DNA from: Methylobacterium amylolyticum
GTDB lineage: Bacteria > Pseudomonadota > Alphaproteobacteria > Rhizobiales > Beijerinckiaceae
Assembly (NCBI RefSeq): GCF_030700245.1
Contig: NZ_JAUYZI010000009.1
Span: forward strand, 62,001 to 126,000
DNA: 64,000 nucleotides
Reading direction: 5' to 3'
Shown: one piece after another, positions 34,353-41,131 of the stretch
Layout of the letters: each line of letters begins with the position of its first letter
Position numbering within the stretch: the first letter of the stretch is position 1
Notes under the pieces: generated by a model
The model's database searches: none
What the model saw: the letters and a program-made list of their open reading frames with translations, nothing else
Told to the model about the DNA's origin: nothing
Program-made: the position numbers and the translations under genes

Positions 34353-35672
34353 TCAGGCATGCATCAGAGGCAGGTTGTTGTTCTGCGCCTGCTTGCGGAC
34401 GACGTCGGGATTGATCCCGAGGGCGTTGGCAACGCCGTATACCTCGTGGCTTCCCAGCGGTTGCGAGCGGGCGACCATCCTGAGGTAGGCGATCGGCGCC
34501 GTCAGCTCGACGGCGAAGGCACGGCTCGCCTGCTGATCGCGCGTCACAGCCATTGTGACGAGGCGGTGATCGTGCACTCGCTCGGCCGTCCAGGCCATGT
34601 AGGCGCAGCGCGCGGCCGTAAACTTCCGCTGGGCCCTATGCCGCTGGAGTAGGGCAATCCGCGAGCGCAGCTCGTGGCGCTCGATCGCGCCAACGATCGG
34701 TTGCCCTTCGCTCTCCCAGGTCGTGGCGGTCGTCGGCTCGGCCTCGGCCACGTACGAGTTGGGTGTCAGATCGATGCCGAGGATGTCGAAAAATTTCGAG
34801 CTGCCCTGCGCGTCCGTGTCCTTGATCTGGAGAGCCTTGCGTACCGCCTGTGCGGCTGTAACCCCACGCTTCCACGCCGGCAGCGCTGGAATGTCGGCGG
34901 GCACCGGAACCTTCTTGAGCGGTTCGAGGGTCGACTCCGGCGCTTGATCGGTCAGGATTTTCGCCTGGTCGATCAGCTTCACGGCCGCTTCGATCGTACC
35001 GGGGGTCGACGCGAGGCACAGGTCCATCAGGGCCTGGCTGTCGTGCACGTCTGCAGCGCGCTCGATCGCGTCCGCGATCCGCTCGGGCACCGCGTACGGT
35101 GACAGCCCCAAGGCACCCATCAGACGGCAGAAATCCACCTCGTCCGGTGACGTGCCCTCCACGAGCGCCCACTCCGCCTGGAGATCGGTGCTCATGAGGC
35201 CGCGATCGGCCAGGCGACCGACTACGCCTGTGACGAACTTGCGCAGCTCGCTCTCGACGTCCTTGCGGGGCATCTGCGCCCGCCCGCCGACCTTGAACCG
35301 GACGTCCGCGTGCAGCACTTGGCGCGGTGCGGCGCTAACGACGACGTCGTCACCCGTCGACAGGAACTCCAACTGCGGCAGCGCAAACCCGTGCTGTGCG
35401 GCGAGGGGCGAGTGGCGTCCGAAAAAATCGCCATCGGCCGCCGCATCCTCGCTCTTCCGCGGCTCCCACAGGATCGGCCACCAGTTCTCGGCGACCCATT
35501 CGGCCAGGTAGTACAGCGGGATTTCGAGGTGGTCGGTGCGCGGCTCGCTCTCGCCCTCGAATTCGGTGACGTTCCGGCCGCCAAACATGACCTGGAGCTT
35601 GGCGAACGTGGCCGCTTCGACCGAGCCGCCGTCCGCCTTCATCCAAGATCGCAGGATCGAGAACGTGCTCAT
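34353..35672 (-). CDS. ImmA/IrrE-like protein without HExxH, islet gene 2
   Basis: A 439-residue protein of no assigned function. The C-terminal part resembles the end of ImmA/IrrE peptidases: QRKFTAARCAYMAWTAERV sits where those have an RRFTxAHELGH helix, followed by RDQQASRAFAVELTAPIAYL and NALGINPDVVRKQAQNN. The zinc-binding HExxH is absent (RCAYMAW instead), so proteolysis is unlikely. The N-terminal part (HLEIPLYYLAEWVAENWWPI, ADVRFKVGGRAQMPRKDVES) is typical of long uncharacterised relatives from variable islands. The ATG overlaps the stop of the upstream small gene (ATGA), so both are translated together. Codon use is less GC-biased than around it. Confidence 0.7.
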   Translation of the reverse strand: MSTFSILRSWMKADGGSVEAATFAKLQVMFGGRNVTEFEGESEPRTDHLEIPLYYLAEWVAENWWPILWEPRKSEDAAADGDFFGRHSPLAAQHGFALPQLEFLSTGDDVVVSAAPRQVLHADVRFKVGGRAQMPRKDVESELRKFVTGVVGRLADRGLMSTDLQAEWALVEGTSPDEVDFCRLMGALGLSPYAVPERIADAIERAADVHDSQALMDLCLASTPGTIEAAVKLIDQAKILTDQAPESTLEPLKKVPVPADIPALPAWKRGVTAAQAVRKALQIKDTDAQGSSKFFDILGIDLTPNSYVAEAEPTTATTWESEGQPIVGAIERHELRSRIALLQRHRAQRKFTAARCAYMAWTAERVHDHRLVTMAVTRDQQASRAFAVELTAPIAYLRMVARSQPLGSHEVYGVANALGINPDVVRKQAQNNNLPLMHA

Positions 35673-36067
35673 CGGAGGAGACCTGATGGCAGAGCAGAGG
35701 GTTCTACCGGGTGACCGTGGTAAACTCCCGGCCAGCCATCGTTCGTACGACCCTCATACCAGACGTCGCCTTCGCGGTGCCAGATGTGGCGCGGGAAGCC
35801 GTCGAGGACCTTCGCCTTCGATACCTGCCCGGCCCTGATCGCGGAGCGAACGGCGTTGAGACCTTGCTGCTTCGTCCAGTCGCGAGGGCACGGCATGGCG
35901 GGCTTCGGCCGGGGCTTGGGCGGCCGCCCGTTCGGACCATAGCAGTGATAGTCGCTGGACTCGTACGCGGCTGCTTCAGCCCACCGGATCAGGAAAGCCG
36001 GCGGGACATTTCGATCCAGCGATTTCGGCTTGTCCGGGTACCGACTTTTCTGGCTCGGCCGCTTCAC
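35669..36067 (-). CDS. Small basic protein, islet gene 1
   Basis: A 132-residue protein from a GTG start at 36067 with GAGGGA six bases upstream; a TTG at 36091 in the same frame has no such site. The N-terminus is basic and Pro/Lys-rich, residues about 70-90 are helical (QQGLNAVRSAIRAGQVSKAK), and the C-terminal 45 residues carry the most distinctive block: FPRHIWHREGDVWYEGRTND, followed by GVYHGHPVEP. Similar WHR...YEGR...YHGHP ends are familiar from small hypothetical proteins in variable islands, but I cannot name a family. The stop overlaps the next start by four bases. Confidence 0.65.
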   Translation of the reverse strand: MKRPSQKSRYPDKPKSLDRNVPPAFLIRWAEAAAYESSDYHCYGPNGRPPKPRPKPAMPCPRDWTKQQGLNAVRSAIRAGQVSKAKVLDGFPRHIWHREGDVWYEGRTNDGWPGVYHGHPVEPSALPSGLLR

Positions 36068-36104
36068 GCAGGGTCCCTCGGCGAACGTCAACAGAACAGC
36101 ATTT

Positions 36105-36122
36105 GCAAACGGGCATGCAAAC
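36105..36122. promoter_or_regulatory. Direct repeats in the islet operon leader
   Basis: GCAAAC occurs at 36105-36110 and 36117-36122, 12 bases apart, inside a short AT-richer zone that lies 38-55 bases upstream of the GTG at 36067. On the coding strand they read GTTTGC. Their position suits an operator of the two-gene unit. A binding factor is not known. Confidence 0.35.
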
Positions 36123-36183
36123 CGCGGTTCTGCGACGCTACCTTAGTCGCGATCCGTTGAGAAATAAGCTAGTGAAAACAAGT

Positions 36184-36268
36184 TGGTGCGGCCAAGAGGA
36201 CTCGAACCTCCACCCCTCGCGGGACTAGCACCTCAAGCTAGCGCGTCTACCAATTCCGCCATGGCCGC
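36184..36268 (-). tRNA. tRNA-Leu (anticodon GAG)
   Basis: The 85-base gene reads from 36268 to 36184. The acceptor stem GCGGCCA pairs with TGGCCGC and the CCA end is encoded. The anticodon loop is CTTGAGG with GAG, reading CTC and CTT leucine codons. A class II variable arm (TAGTCCCGCGAGGGGTG region) and the T-loop GGTTCGAGTCC are present. The 3' end borders the islet that contains the ImmA/IrrE-like gene. Confidence 0.95.
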
Positions 36269-36395
36269 ATCGGACGCGGGCGAGCCCGTCCGTCTCTCCC
36301 GCGCGCCGCGCCCGGGGGCGCCGTCTTCGCGGGTGCGGCAGCCGATACCAGATCGTTTCCGCCCCGACAAGCGCGAAGCGCGCGGCCTCTCCGCC

Positions 36396-36701
36396 TCAGG
36401 CCGCGTCGAAGCTTCCGTCGAGGAACGGGACGGCGCCGTCGCCGATGCTGGCGCCGGCCTCGACGATCGCCGCCGCCTTGCGGATCAGCTCGGTCACCTC
36501 CACCGAGATGCGGTCGCCCGTCACGACGATCTGGCCGCGGGCGATCGGGTGGTCGTTGGCGAGGATCTCCACCATGTCGGTGTCCGAGGCCTCCAGCTCG
36601 ATCACCGCGCCGCGGCCCATGCGCAGCAGCATGTGCAGCGGCATGCGCGCCCGGCCGAGCACCACCGTCAGGTCGACCTTCAGGGTCTCGAAGACCGCCA
36701 C
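36396..36701 (-). CDS. fliN: FliN/FliM-family flagellar motor switch protein (SpoA domain)
   Basis: A 101-residue protein consisting almost wholly of a SpoA domain: [60 protein letters not shown]. This is the FliN core that forms the rotor C-ring. The GTG at 36701 has GGAG five bases upstream, and the product then starts [15 protein letters not shown] at 36728 is a weaker alternative. No other flagellar gene is in the window. Confidence 0.87.
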   Translation of the reverse strand: MAVFETLKVDLTVVLGRARMPLHMLLRMGRGAVIELEASDTDMVEILANDHPIARGQIVVTGDRISVEVTELIRKAAAIVEAGASIGDGAVPFLDGSFDAA

Positions 36702-36772
36702 GCCCGCTCCGCCCCGCCTTGCCAGCACCCGCCGCGGGTGGTCAGAGACCGTGGACGCAGGATGGTGAAGCC

Positions 36773-37498
36773 TTGGTAAACGCTCCGGTCGGCACCCCGC
36801 GCCTCGCGGTCGCCCCGCACGGCTTCCTGCCGCGTCCGGGCTCCGGCCCGGTGGCGTGGCGGGTGAGCGACGCTACCGTTGACTATCCCGAAGCGGTCGC
36901 CTGGATGGAGGCGCGCGCCGCCGCGATCGCCCGGGGCGAGGCCGGCGAGTGCGTCTGGCTGCTGGAGCACCCGCCGCTCTACACGGCGGGCACCTCGGCC
37001 CGGCGCGAGGATCTCGTCGCGCCCGACCGCTTCCCCGTCCACGCCGCGGGCCGGGGCGGGCAGTACACCTATCACGGGCCGGGCCAGCGGGTGGCCTACG
37101 TGATGCTCGACCTCGCCCGCCGCCGCACCGACCTGCGCGCCTACGTGGCGAGCCTGGAGGCGTGGCTGATCGCGACGCTGGACGCCTTCAACGTCCGCGC
37201 CGAGCGGCGGGAGGACCGGGTCGGCGTCTGGGTGCGCCGGCCGGAGAAGGGGCCGGGGGTCGAGGACAAGATCGCCGCCATCGGCATCCGGGTGCGCCGC
37301 TGGGTGAGCTTCCACGGGATCAGCCTCAACGTCGAGCCGGACCTGTCCCACTTCTCCGGCATCGTGCCCTGCGGGGTGCGCGAGCACGGGGTCACGAGCC
37401 TCGTCGATCTCGGCCTGCCGGTGAGCCTCGCCGAGGTCGACATGCAACTCCGCGCCGCCTTCGAACCGATCTTCGGCGCGACGGTGATCGGCGATTGA
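36773..37498 (+). CDS. lipB: Octanoyltransferase LipB
   Basis: Transfers octanoyl from acyl-carrier protein to lipoyl domains, the entry step of lipoate synthesis. About 241 residues. Conserved blocks are [37 protein letters not shown] (catalytic Lys) and [14 protein letters not shown] (catalytic Cys). The start is uncertain: no ATG precedes the domain, so a TTG at 36773 is proposed, with a TTG at 36719 as the longer option. The second would overlap the divergent fliN start region. Confidence 0.9.
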   Translation: MVNAPVGTPRLAVAPHGFLPRPGSGPVAWRVSDATVDYPEAVAWMEARAAAIARGEAGECVWLLEHPPLYTAGTSARREDLVAPDRFPVHAAGRGGQYTYHGPGQRVAYVMLDLARRRTDLRAYVASLEAWLIATLDAFNVRAERREDRVGVWVRRPEKGPGVEDKIAAIGIRVRRWVSFHGISLNVEPDLSHFSGIVPCGVREHGVTSLVDLGLPVSLAEVDMQLRAAFEPIFGATVIGD

Positions 37499-37545
37499 GG
37501 GTGGACCCATTCGCGGGCGGTTGATCTGACGCCGCACGGTATCGC

Positions 37546-37580
37546 GTCGCGGGTGGTCGCTTCGCTGCGCTCGCAGGGCC
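37546..37580. repeat. Half unit of repeat family A
   Basis: The right arm of family A is recognisable as GTCGCTTCGCTGCGCTCGCA, without its left partner; an ATCGCGTCGC lies just before. It sits in the gap between the convergent lipB and porin genes. Confidence 0.5.
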
Positions 37581-37594
37581 GATGGTGGGCCGAG

Positions 37595-37618
37595 GGATCG
37601 ATTTTGTCCGATCGATCC
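37595..37618 (-). terminator. Hairpin after the porin gene
   Basis: GGATCGAT at 37595-37602 pairs with ATCGATCC at 37611-37618 across an eight-base loop that contains TTTT on the + strand. It lies about 25 bases beyond the porin stop on the minus strand. A run of seven A follows at the gene end on the + strand (T on the minus strand), upstream of the hairpin. Confidence 0.45.
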
Positions 37619-37641
37619 GGTGCGGCCGGTTCGGAAAAAAA

Positions 37642-39762
37642 TCAGAAATCGGCGTGGAGGCGCGAGGCGAAGAAGTGGGCCGGGCCGCGGTCGCGGTTGT
37701 AGCCCGGGTTGTCGACGAACTGGTAGTCGAAGGTCAGGGTGAGAAACTTGGTCAGGCCGAGCGCGTAGTAGGTCTCCACCGCCCGCTCGGTGCCGTAGTT
37801 CAGGCGCCCGTCGCCGACCAGCAGGCCGTAATAGCCGGCCGCGAAGGCCGCCCGGTGGGAGGGCGAGAGGCCGTTCATCGCGGCGCCGATCCCGACCGTG
37901 TCGCGCGGCCGGCCCCAGGCCGTTCCTTTCAGCGACAGGCCGCCGGAGAAGCTCTGGTCGATGTCCGTGAAGGATATGTTCTCGGTGCGGCCGTCGTTGA
38001 GGCTCGCCCGGGCGAACAGGCCGAGATCGGGGGTGAGCGCCTGCTCCAGGTTGACGTAGCCGCCGGTCTTGCGCCGCGGCCGGCGGGTGGCGCCCACCGC
38101 GTCGTTGATGTCGTCGAACAGGCCGAGCTGCGTCAGGGTGACGACGTCCCGGTTGTTGGCCGAGACGCCGACGTTGGAGAAGATACCGACGCGCAGCTTG
38201 CCCGGCTGCTCCAGCCACGGCAGCGTGTAGCGCCCCTCGAACTCGGCGTTGAGGCCCGCCCGCCGGAACACCCGCGGGTCGAGAACGTCGCTCGACGGTT
38301 CCTTGGGCACCTGCGTGTAGGCGGCGCGGATCGCGAACTCCGGCCGGTTGTACTCGGCGTAGACGCCCTGCGTGAAGCCCGGCAGGTTGGCCGGGAAGTC
38401 CCAGGCCGAGGCGGCCCAGAGCGACCAGTTGAAGAAGTCGACCCGGGGATCGTGCGCGTAGACGTTGCCGTCGAAGAAGTCGCCGAGGGCGAACTTGCCC
38501 GCGATCAGGGTGATCCGCTCGGCGTCGTAGCGGGTGGCGACCTGGTTCGGCCCGTCCGGCACGTCGAGGGTCTCGCCGCCGAGGTTGATCGTCTGCTTCA
38601 CGAAGTAGCGGTTCGAGCGCAGCTTCGGGAACGGGGCGCCGGCCTTCTGCGCCTCGCCGTTGACGAAGCCCGCCACGCCCAGCGTGCGCGACAGGCCGAA
38701 GCCCTGGCTGAACTCGGGGTTGTAGTAGACCTCCGTCGTGTCGGTCAGCTTAAGCCCTAAGAAGATCGTCGCGGTGGTGGTCTGCCGCGCCTGATGCGGG
38801 ATCAGGCTCTGATCGCCGACGTAGGGCGAGCGGAAGCCCGGCACCCCCTGCGCGATCAGCGTCGTCTGGCCGTGCAGGGAGAAGCGGTCCGAACGCGCGG
38901 TGTCGGGGTCGTGCGGGGCGGCCTCGTCGGGCTCGGCCGGCACCTTCAGGCCGCCGGGGAACCACAGCAGCCGCAGGAAGAGCTGGTTCGAGGTGAAGCG
39001 CGCCCGCGTCGCCACCGGCCCGAGATCCGGCACGCTCCCCAGGGCGAAGGTCCGGCTGCTGCCGAGATCGACGTAGCGGTAGTCGATCCCGAGCGCGAGG
39101 CTGTCGCTGATCGCGTACTGGATGCCCGCGCCGAGGGTGAAGCCGAGATAGGACTGATCCCGCCGGGTGCGGCTGAGGCCGCCGGTGCGCTGCCCGTCGG
39201 CGTCGAGCTCGGGATAGTCGGCGAGGAAGCGGGCGTTGGCGCCGGTGAGCCCGAAGGCGCCGTAGACGAGGTAGCTGTCGAAGCTGTAGCCGAGCCGGGC
39301 GCGCAAGGATCCGTAGACGTCTGTCTTGGCGCGGATGATGTTGAAGGCCGGGTCCACGGTCTCGTAGCCGAAGCCCGGTACGGTCGAGGGGACCGGCCGC
39401 TTGAGGTTGGCGGCGTCGAGATTGGCTTCCACTCCGTAGACCCAGGGGCCGGACTGCCAGTTCCACCCGGCGAAGCCGCCGCCGACCTCGGTGGTGGCGT
39501 TGCGGCCCTGGTCGCTGCGCCCGGTGGAATCGCCGCTCTTGAACGACGCGATCGGGCGCCCGCCGACGGTGGTCGGCCCGAACGTGTAGGCGCCGTAGGA
39601 GCCGCTGGCGCTGCCCTCCAGGCCGACGTAGCCGCCGGACCAGTCGGTGTAGGCCGGCGCATCCGCCGCTCGGTCCGGGCGGGCGAGGTCGGCCGCCGCG
39701 GCCGGGGCGAGCGAGGCCGTGGCCAGGACCAGCACGGCGGGGATCGTGGCTCGGGCGCGCAT
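37642..39762 (-). CDS. Outer-membrane protein: Omp25-like barrel fused to an OprB-type carbohydrate porin
   Basis: A 706-residue outer-membrane protein. Residues 1-24 are a signal peptide (ATIPAVLVLATASLAPAAA). Residues about 38-275 look like a complete 8-strand Omp25/RopB-type barrel (WSGGYVGLEGSASGSYGAYT, GYSFDSYLVYGAFGLTGA, ALGIDYRYVDLG, ending FLRLLWFPGG). After a Pro/Glu/Asp linker, residues about 290-706 match OprB carbohydrate-selective porins (RFSLHGQTTLIAQGVPGF, NPEFSQGFGLSRTLGVAGF, ITLIAGKFALGDFFD, ending FDYQFVDNPGYNRDRGPAHF). Two barrels in one chain is unusual. The ATG at 39762 directly follows a repeated GGTGAGG motif. Confidence 0.85.
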   Translation of the reverse strand: MRARATIPAVLVLATASLAPAAAADLARPDRAADAPAYTDWSGGYVGLEGSASGSYGAYTFGPTTVGGRPIASFKSGDSTGRSDQGRNATTEVGGGFAGWNWQSGPWVYGVEANLDAANLKRPVPSTVPGFGYETVDPAFNIIRAKTDVYGSLRARLGYSFDSYLVYGAFGLTGANARFLADYPELDADGQRTGGLSRTRRDQSYLGFTLGAGIQYAISDSLALGIDYRYVDLGSSRTFALGSVPDLGPVATRARFTSNQLFLRLLWFPGGLKVPAEPDEAAPHDPDTARSDRFSLHGQTTLIAQGVPGFRSPYVGDQSLIPHQARQTTTATIFLGLKLTDTTEVYYNPEFSQGFGLSRTLGVAGFVNGEAQKAGAPFPKLRSNRYFVKQTINLGGETLDVPDGPNQVATRYDAERITLIAGKFALGDFFDGNVYAHDPRVDFFNWSLWAASAWDFPANLPGFTQGVYAEYNRPEFAIRAAYTQVPKEPSSDVLDPRVFRRAGLNAEFEGRYTLPWLEQPGKLRVGIFSNVGVSANNRDVVTLTQLGLFDDINDAVGATRRPRRKTGGYVNLEQALTPDLGLFARASLNDGRTENISFTDIDQSFSGGLSLKGTAWGRPRDTVGIGAAMNGLSPSHRAAFAAGYYGLLVGDGRLNYGTERAVETYYALGLTKFLTLTFDYQFVDNPGYNRDRGPAHFFASRLHADF

Positions 39763-39822
39763 GGACCTCACCGGATTCCTGGACCTCACCGGACGCTGGC
39801 CTCACCAGCCGCTGGCCTCACC
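39763..39822. repeat. Four tandem Shine-Dalgarno-like units before the porin start
   Basis: GG(A/C)CTCACC occurs at 39763, 39781, 39798 and 39814, spaced 18, 17 and 16 bases. On the coding strand each reads GGTGAGG, and the last one abuts the ATG at 39762. The array could vary by slippage and change translation. Confidence 0.65.
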
Positions 39823-39825
39823 GAA

Positions 39826-39843
39826 TTATAGCATTTGCTATAA
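39826..39843. promoter_or_regulatory. AT-rich palindrome in the porin/ftr divergent region
   Basis: TTATAGC at 39826-39832 and GCTATAA at 39837-39843 form a symmetric site with a four-base centre. It lies 64 bases upstream of the porin start, within the 392-base divergent gap 39763-40154. The rest of that gap has another AT-rich part at about 40070-40105 (with TATGAT), a likely promoter zone for the iron operon. No gene is seen in it. Confidence 0.45.
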
Positions 39844-40154
39844 GAGCGGCATCCTCGACGCAAGGCCCTCGCGGCGGATCCCTGCTCCGGCCGGCGTGCC
39901 GGTCCGGCAGGCGGGATTCGCCCTCTCGCGTCGCTCCGTCCGGACCATCCTCACGCGATCGTTGCGGTCAAGACACCGGCGGACACACCGAGCCGGCTAT
40001 CTTCACTGACGTCGCGCTGGCCGCCCTTTTATCGCTCGTGACCAAGACGATACCGACCGTGAACTGTATAGGCGCCGCAGATTGGAATTGTTATGATGTG
40101 ATTCCTCCCCCGGCGGCACTTTGAACTTCCGGCGGCGGGCCTTATGTCGGGGCC

Positions 40155-40727
40155 ATGCGCACCTCCGCCCGTCTCCTCCGCGGCCTGTCCGCGGCCGCCT
40201 TCCTCGCGACCGGCCTCCTCGTGACCGCCGGCGCCGCGGCGGCCAAGGAGGTGCCGATCGGCCCGCACGTCACGAAGAACGGCCTGGAGGTCGCCGCGGT
40301 CTACCTCCAGCCGATCGAGATGGACCCGCCCGACATGATGCGCCCGGCCGCGCAGTCGGACATACACCTGGAGTCGGACATCCGCGCCGCCAAGGACAAC
40401 CGCAACGGCTTCGCGGAGGGCGACTTCGTGCCGGCGCTCGACGTGCGCTTCACCCTGGTGAAGCTCGACGGCGACAAGCCGACCGACCAGACGATCTCCG
40501 GCGCGCTGATGCCGATGGTCGCCAACGACGGCCCGCATTACGGCGACAACGTCAAGCTGTTCGGCCCCGGCCGCTACCGCCTCACCCTCGCGGTCGCGCC
40601 CCCCGGCAAGGGCAGCCATTTCGGCCGCCACGTCGACAAGGAGACGGGGGTCGGCCCCTGGTTCGAGCCGTTCGACGTGACCCAGGACTTCACCTTCGCC
40701 GGCATCGGCAAGAAGGGCGCCTACTGA
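40155..40727 (+). CDS. ftrA: Periplasmic iron-binding protein, P19/FtrA family
   Basis: A 190-residue exported protein: signal peptide residues 1-29 (GLSAAAFLATGLLVTAGAAA), then the P19/Tp34 domain. Marks are IGPHVTKNGLEVAAVYLQPI, EMDPPDMMRP (metal-binding Glu and Met), SDIHLESDIRAAKDN, and MPMVANDGPHYGDNVKLFG with the conserved His. These proteins bind copper and iron and present ferrous iron to the permease. First gene of the ftrABDC-type operon. A run of seven T follows its stop. Confidence 0.9.
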   Translation: MRTSARLLRGLSAAAFLATGLLVTAGAAAAKEVPIGPHVTKNGLEVAAVYLQPIEMDPPDMMRPAAQSDIHLESDIRAAKDNRNGFAEGDFVPALDVRFTLVKLDGDKPTDQTISGALMPMVANDGPHYGDNVKLFGPGRYRLTLAVAPPGKGSHFGRHVDKETGVGPWFEPFDVTQDFTFAGIGKKGAY

Positions 40728-40746
40728 TTTTTTTCGAGACGGTCCC

Positions 40747-41079
40747 GTGATCCCTGCCCTCCACCTCGCCCTCGTCTCCGCCCTGCTACTCGCGACCGCG
40801 CCCGCGCGCGCGCAGGACATGCCCGTGATCAAGGTCGAGATGCGCGACGGGGTGATCCTCCCGGCGGTGATCGAGGTCCCGGCCAACACCCGGTTCAAGC
40901 TGGAGATCTCGAACACCGGCCAGTCGCCGGTGGAGTTCGAGAGCCTGGAGCTGAAGCGCGAGAAGGCTTTGGCGGCGGGCTCCACCTCGGCGATCATCTT
41001 CCGCACCATCGATCCCGGCACCTACGAGGTGTTCGACGACTTCCATCCGGAAGCGAAGGCCAAGCTGGTGGCCAAATGA
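40747..41079 (+). CDS. ftrB: Cupredoxin-domain protein, FtrB type
   Basis: A 110-residue periplasmic protein with a signal peptide (residues 1-22, HLALVSALLLATAPARA) and a single cupredoxin-like domain of the EfeO-N type (VIEVPANTRFKLEISNTGQS, VEFESLELKREK, ending IDPGTYEVFDDFHPEAKAKL). In Bordetella and Brucella FtrB is thought to oxidise Fe(II) before transport. The start is a GTG at 40747, 19 bases after ftrA. The Met/His ligands expected of a copper site are few, so copper binding is inferred. Confidence 0.87.
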   Translation: MIPALHLALVSALLLATAPARAQDMPVIKVEMRDGVILPAVIEVPANTRFKLEISNTGQSPVEFESLELKREKALAAGSTSAIIFRTIDPGTYEVFDDFHPEAKAKLVAK

Positions 41080-41131
41080 CCCGGCCTGCGAACGCACGAT
41101 CGACCGCGCGCCCGAACGCGGCGGCCTGACG

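Noticed and set aside
34120..36183. Direct repeat of the tRNA-Leu 3' end (att site) flanking the islet
   Set aside because: No second copy of the T-arm/acceptor sequence was seen between the LprI gene and the tRNA, and no integrase gene is present.
36719..36772. Longer lipB from TTG 36719
   Set aside because: It adds a non-conserved Pro/Gly-rich head that lies over the divergent fliN leader; the shorter start is preferred though not certain.
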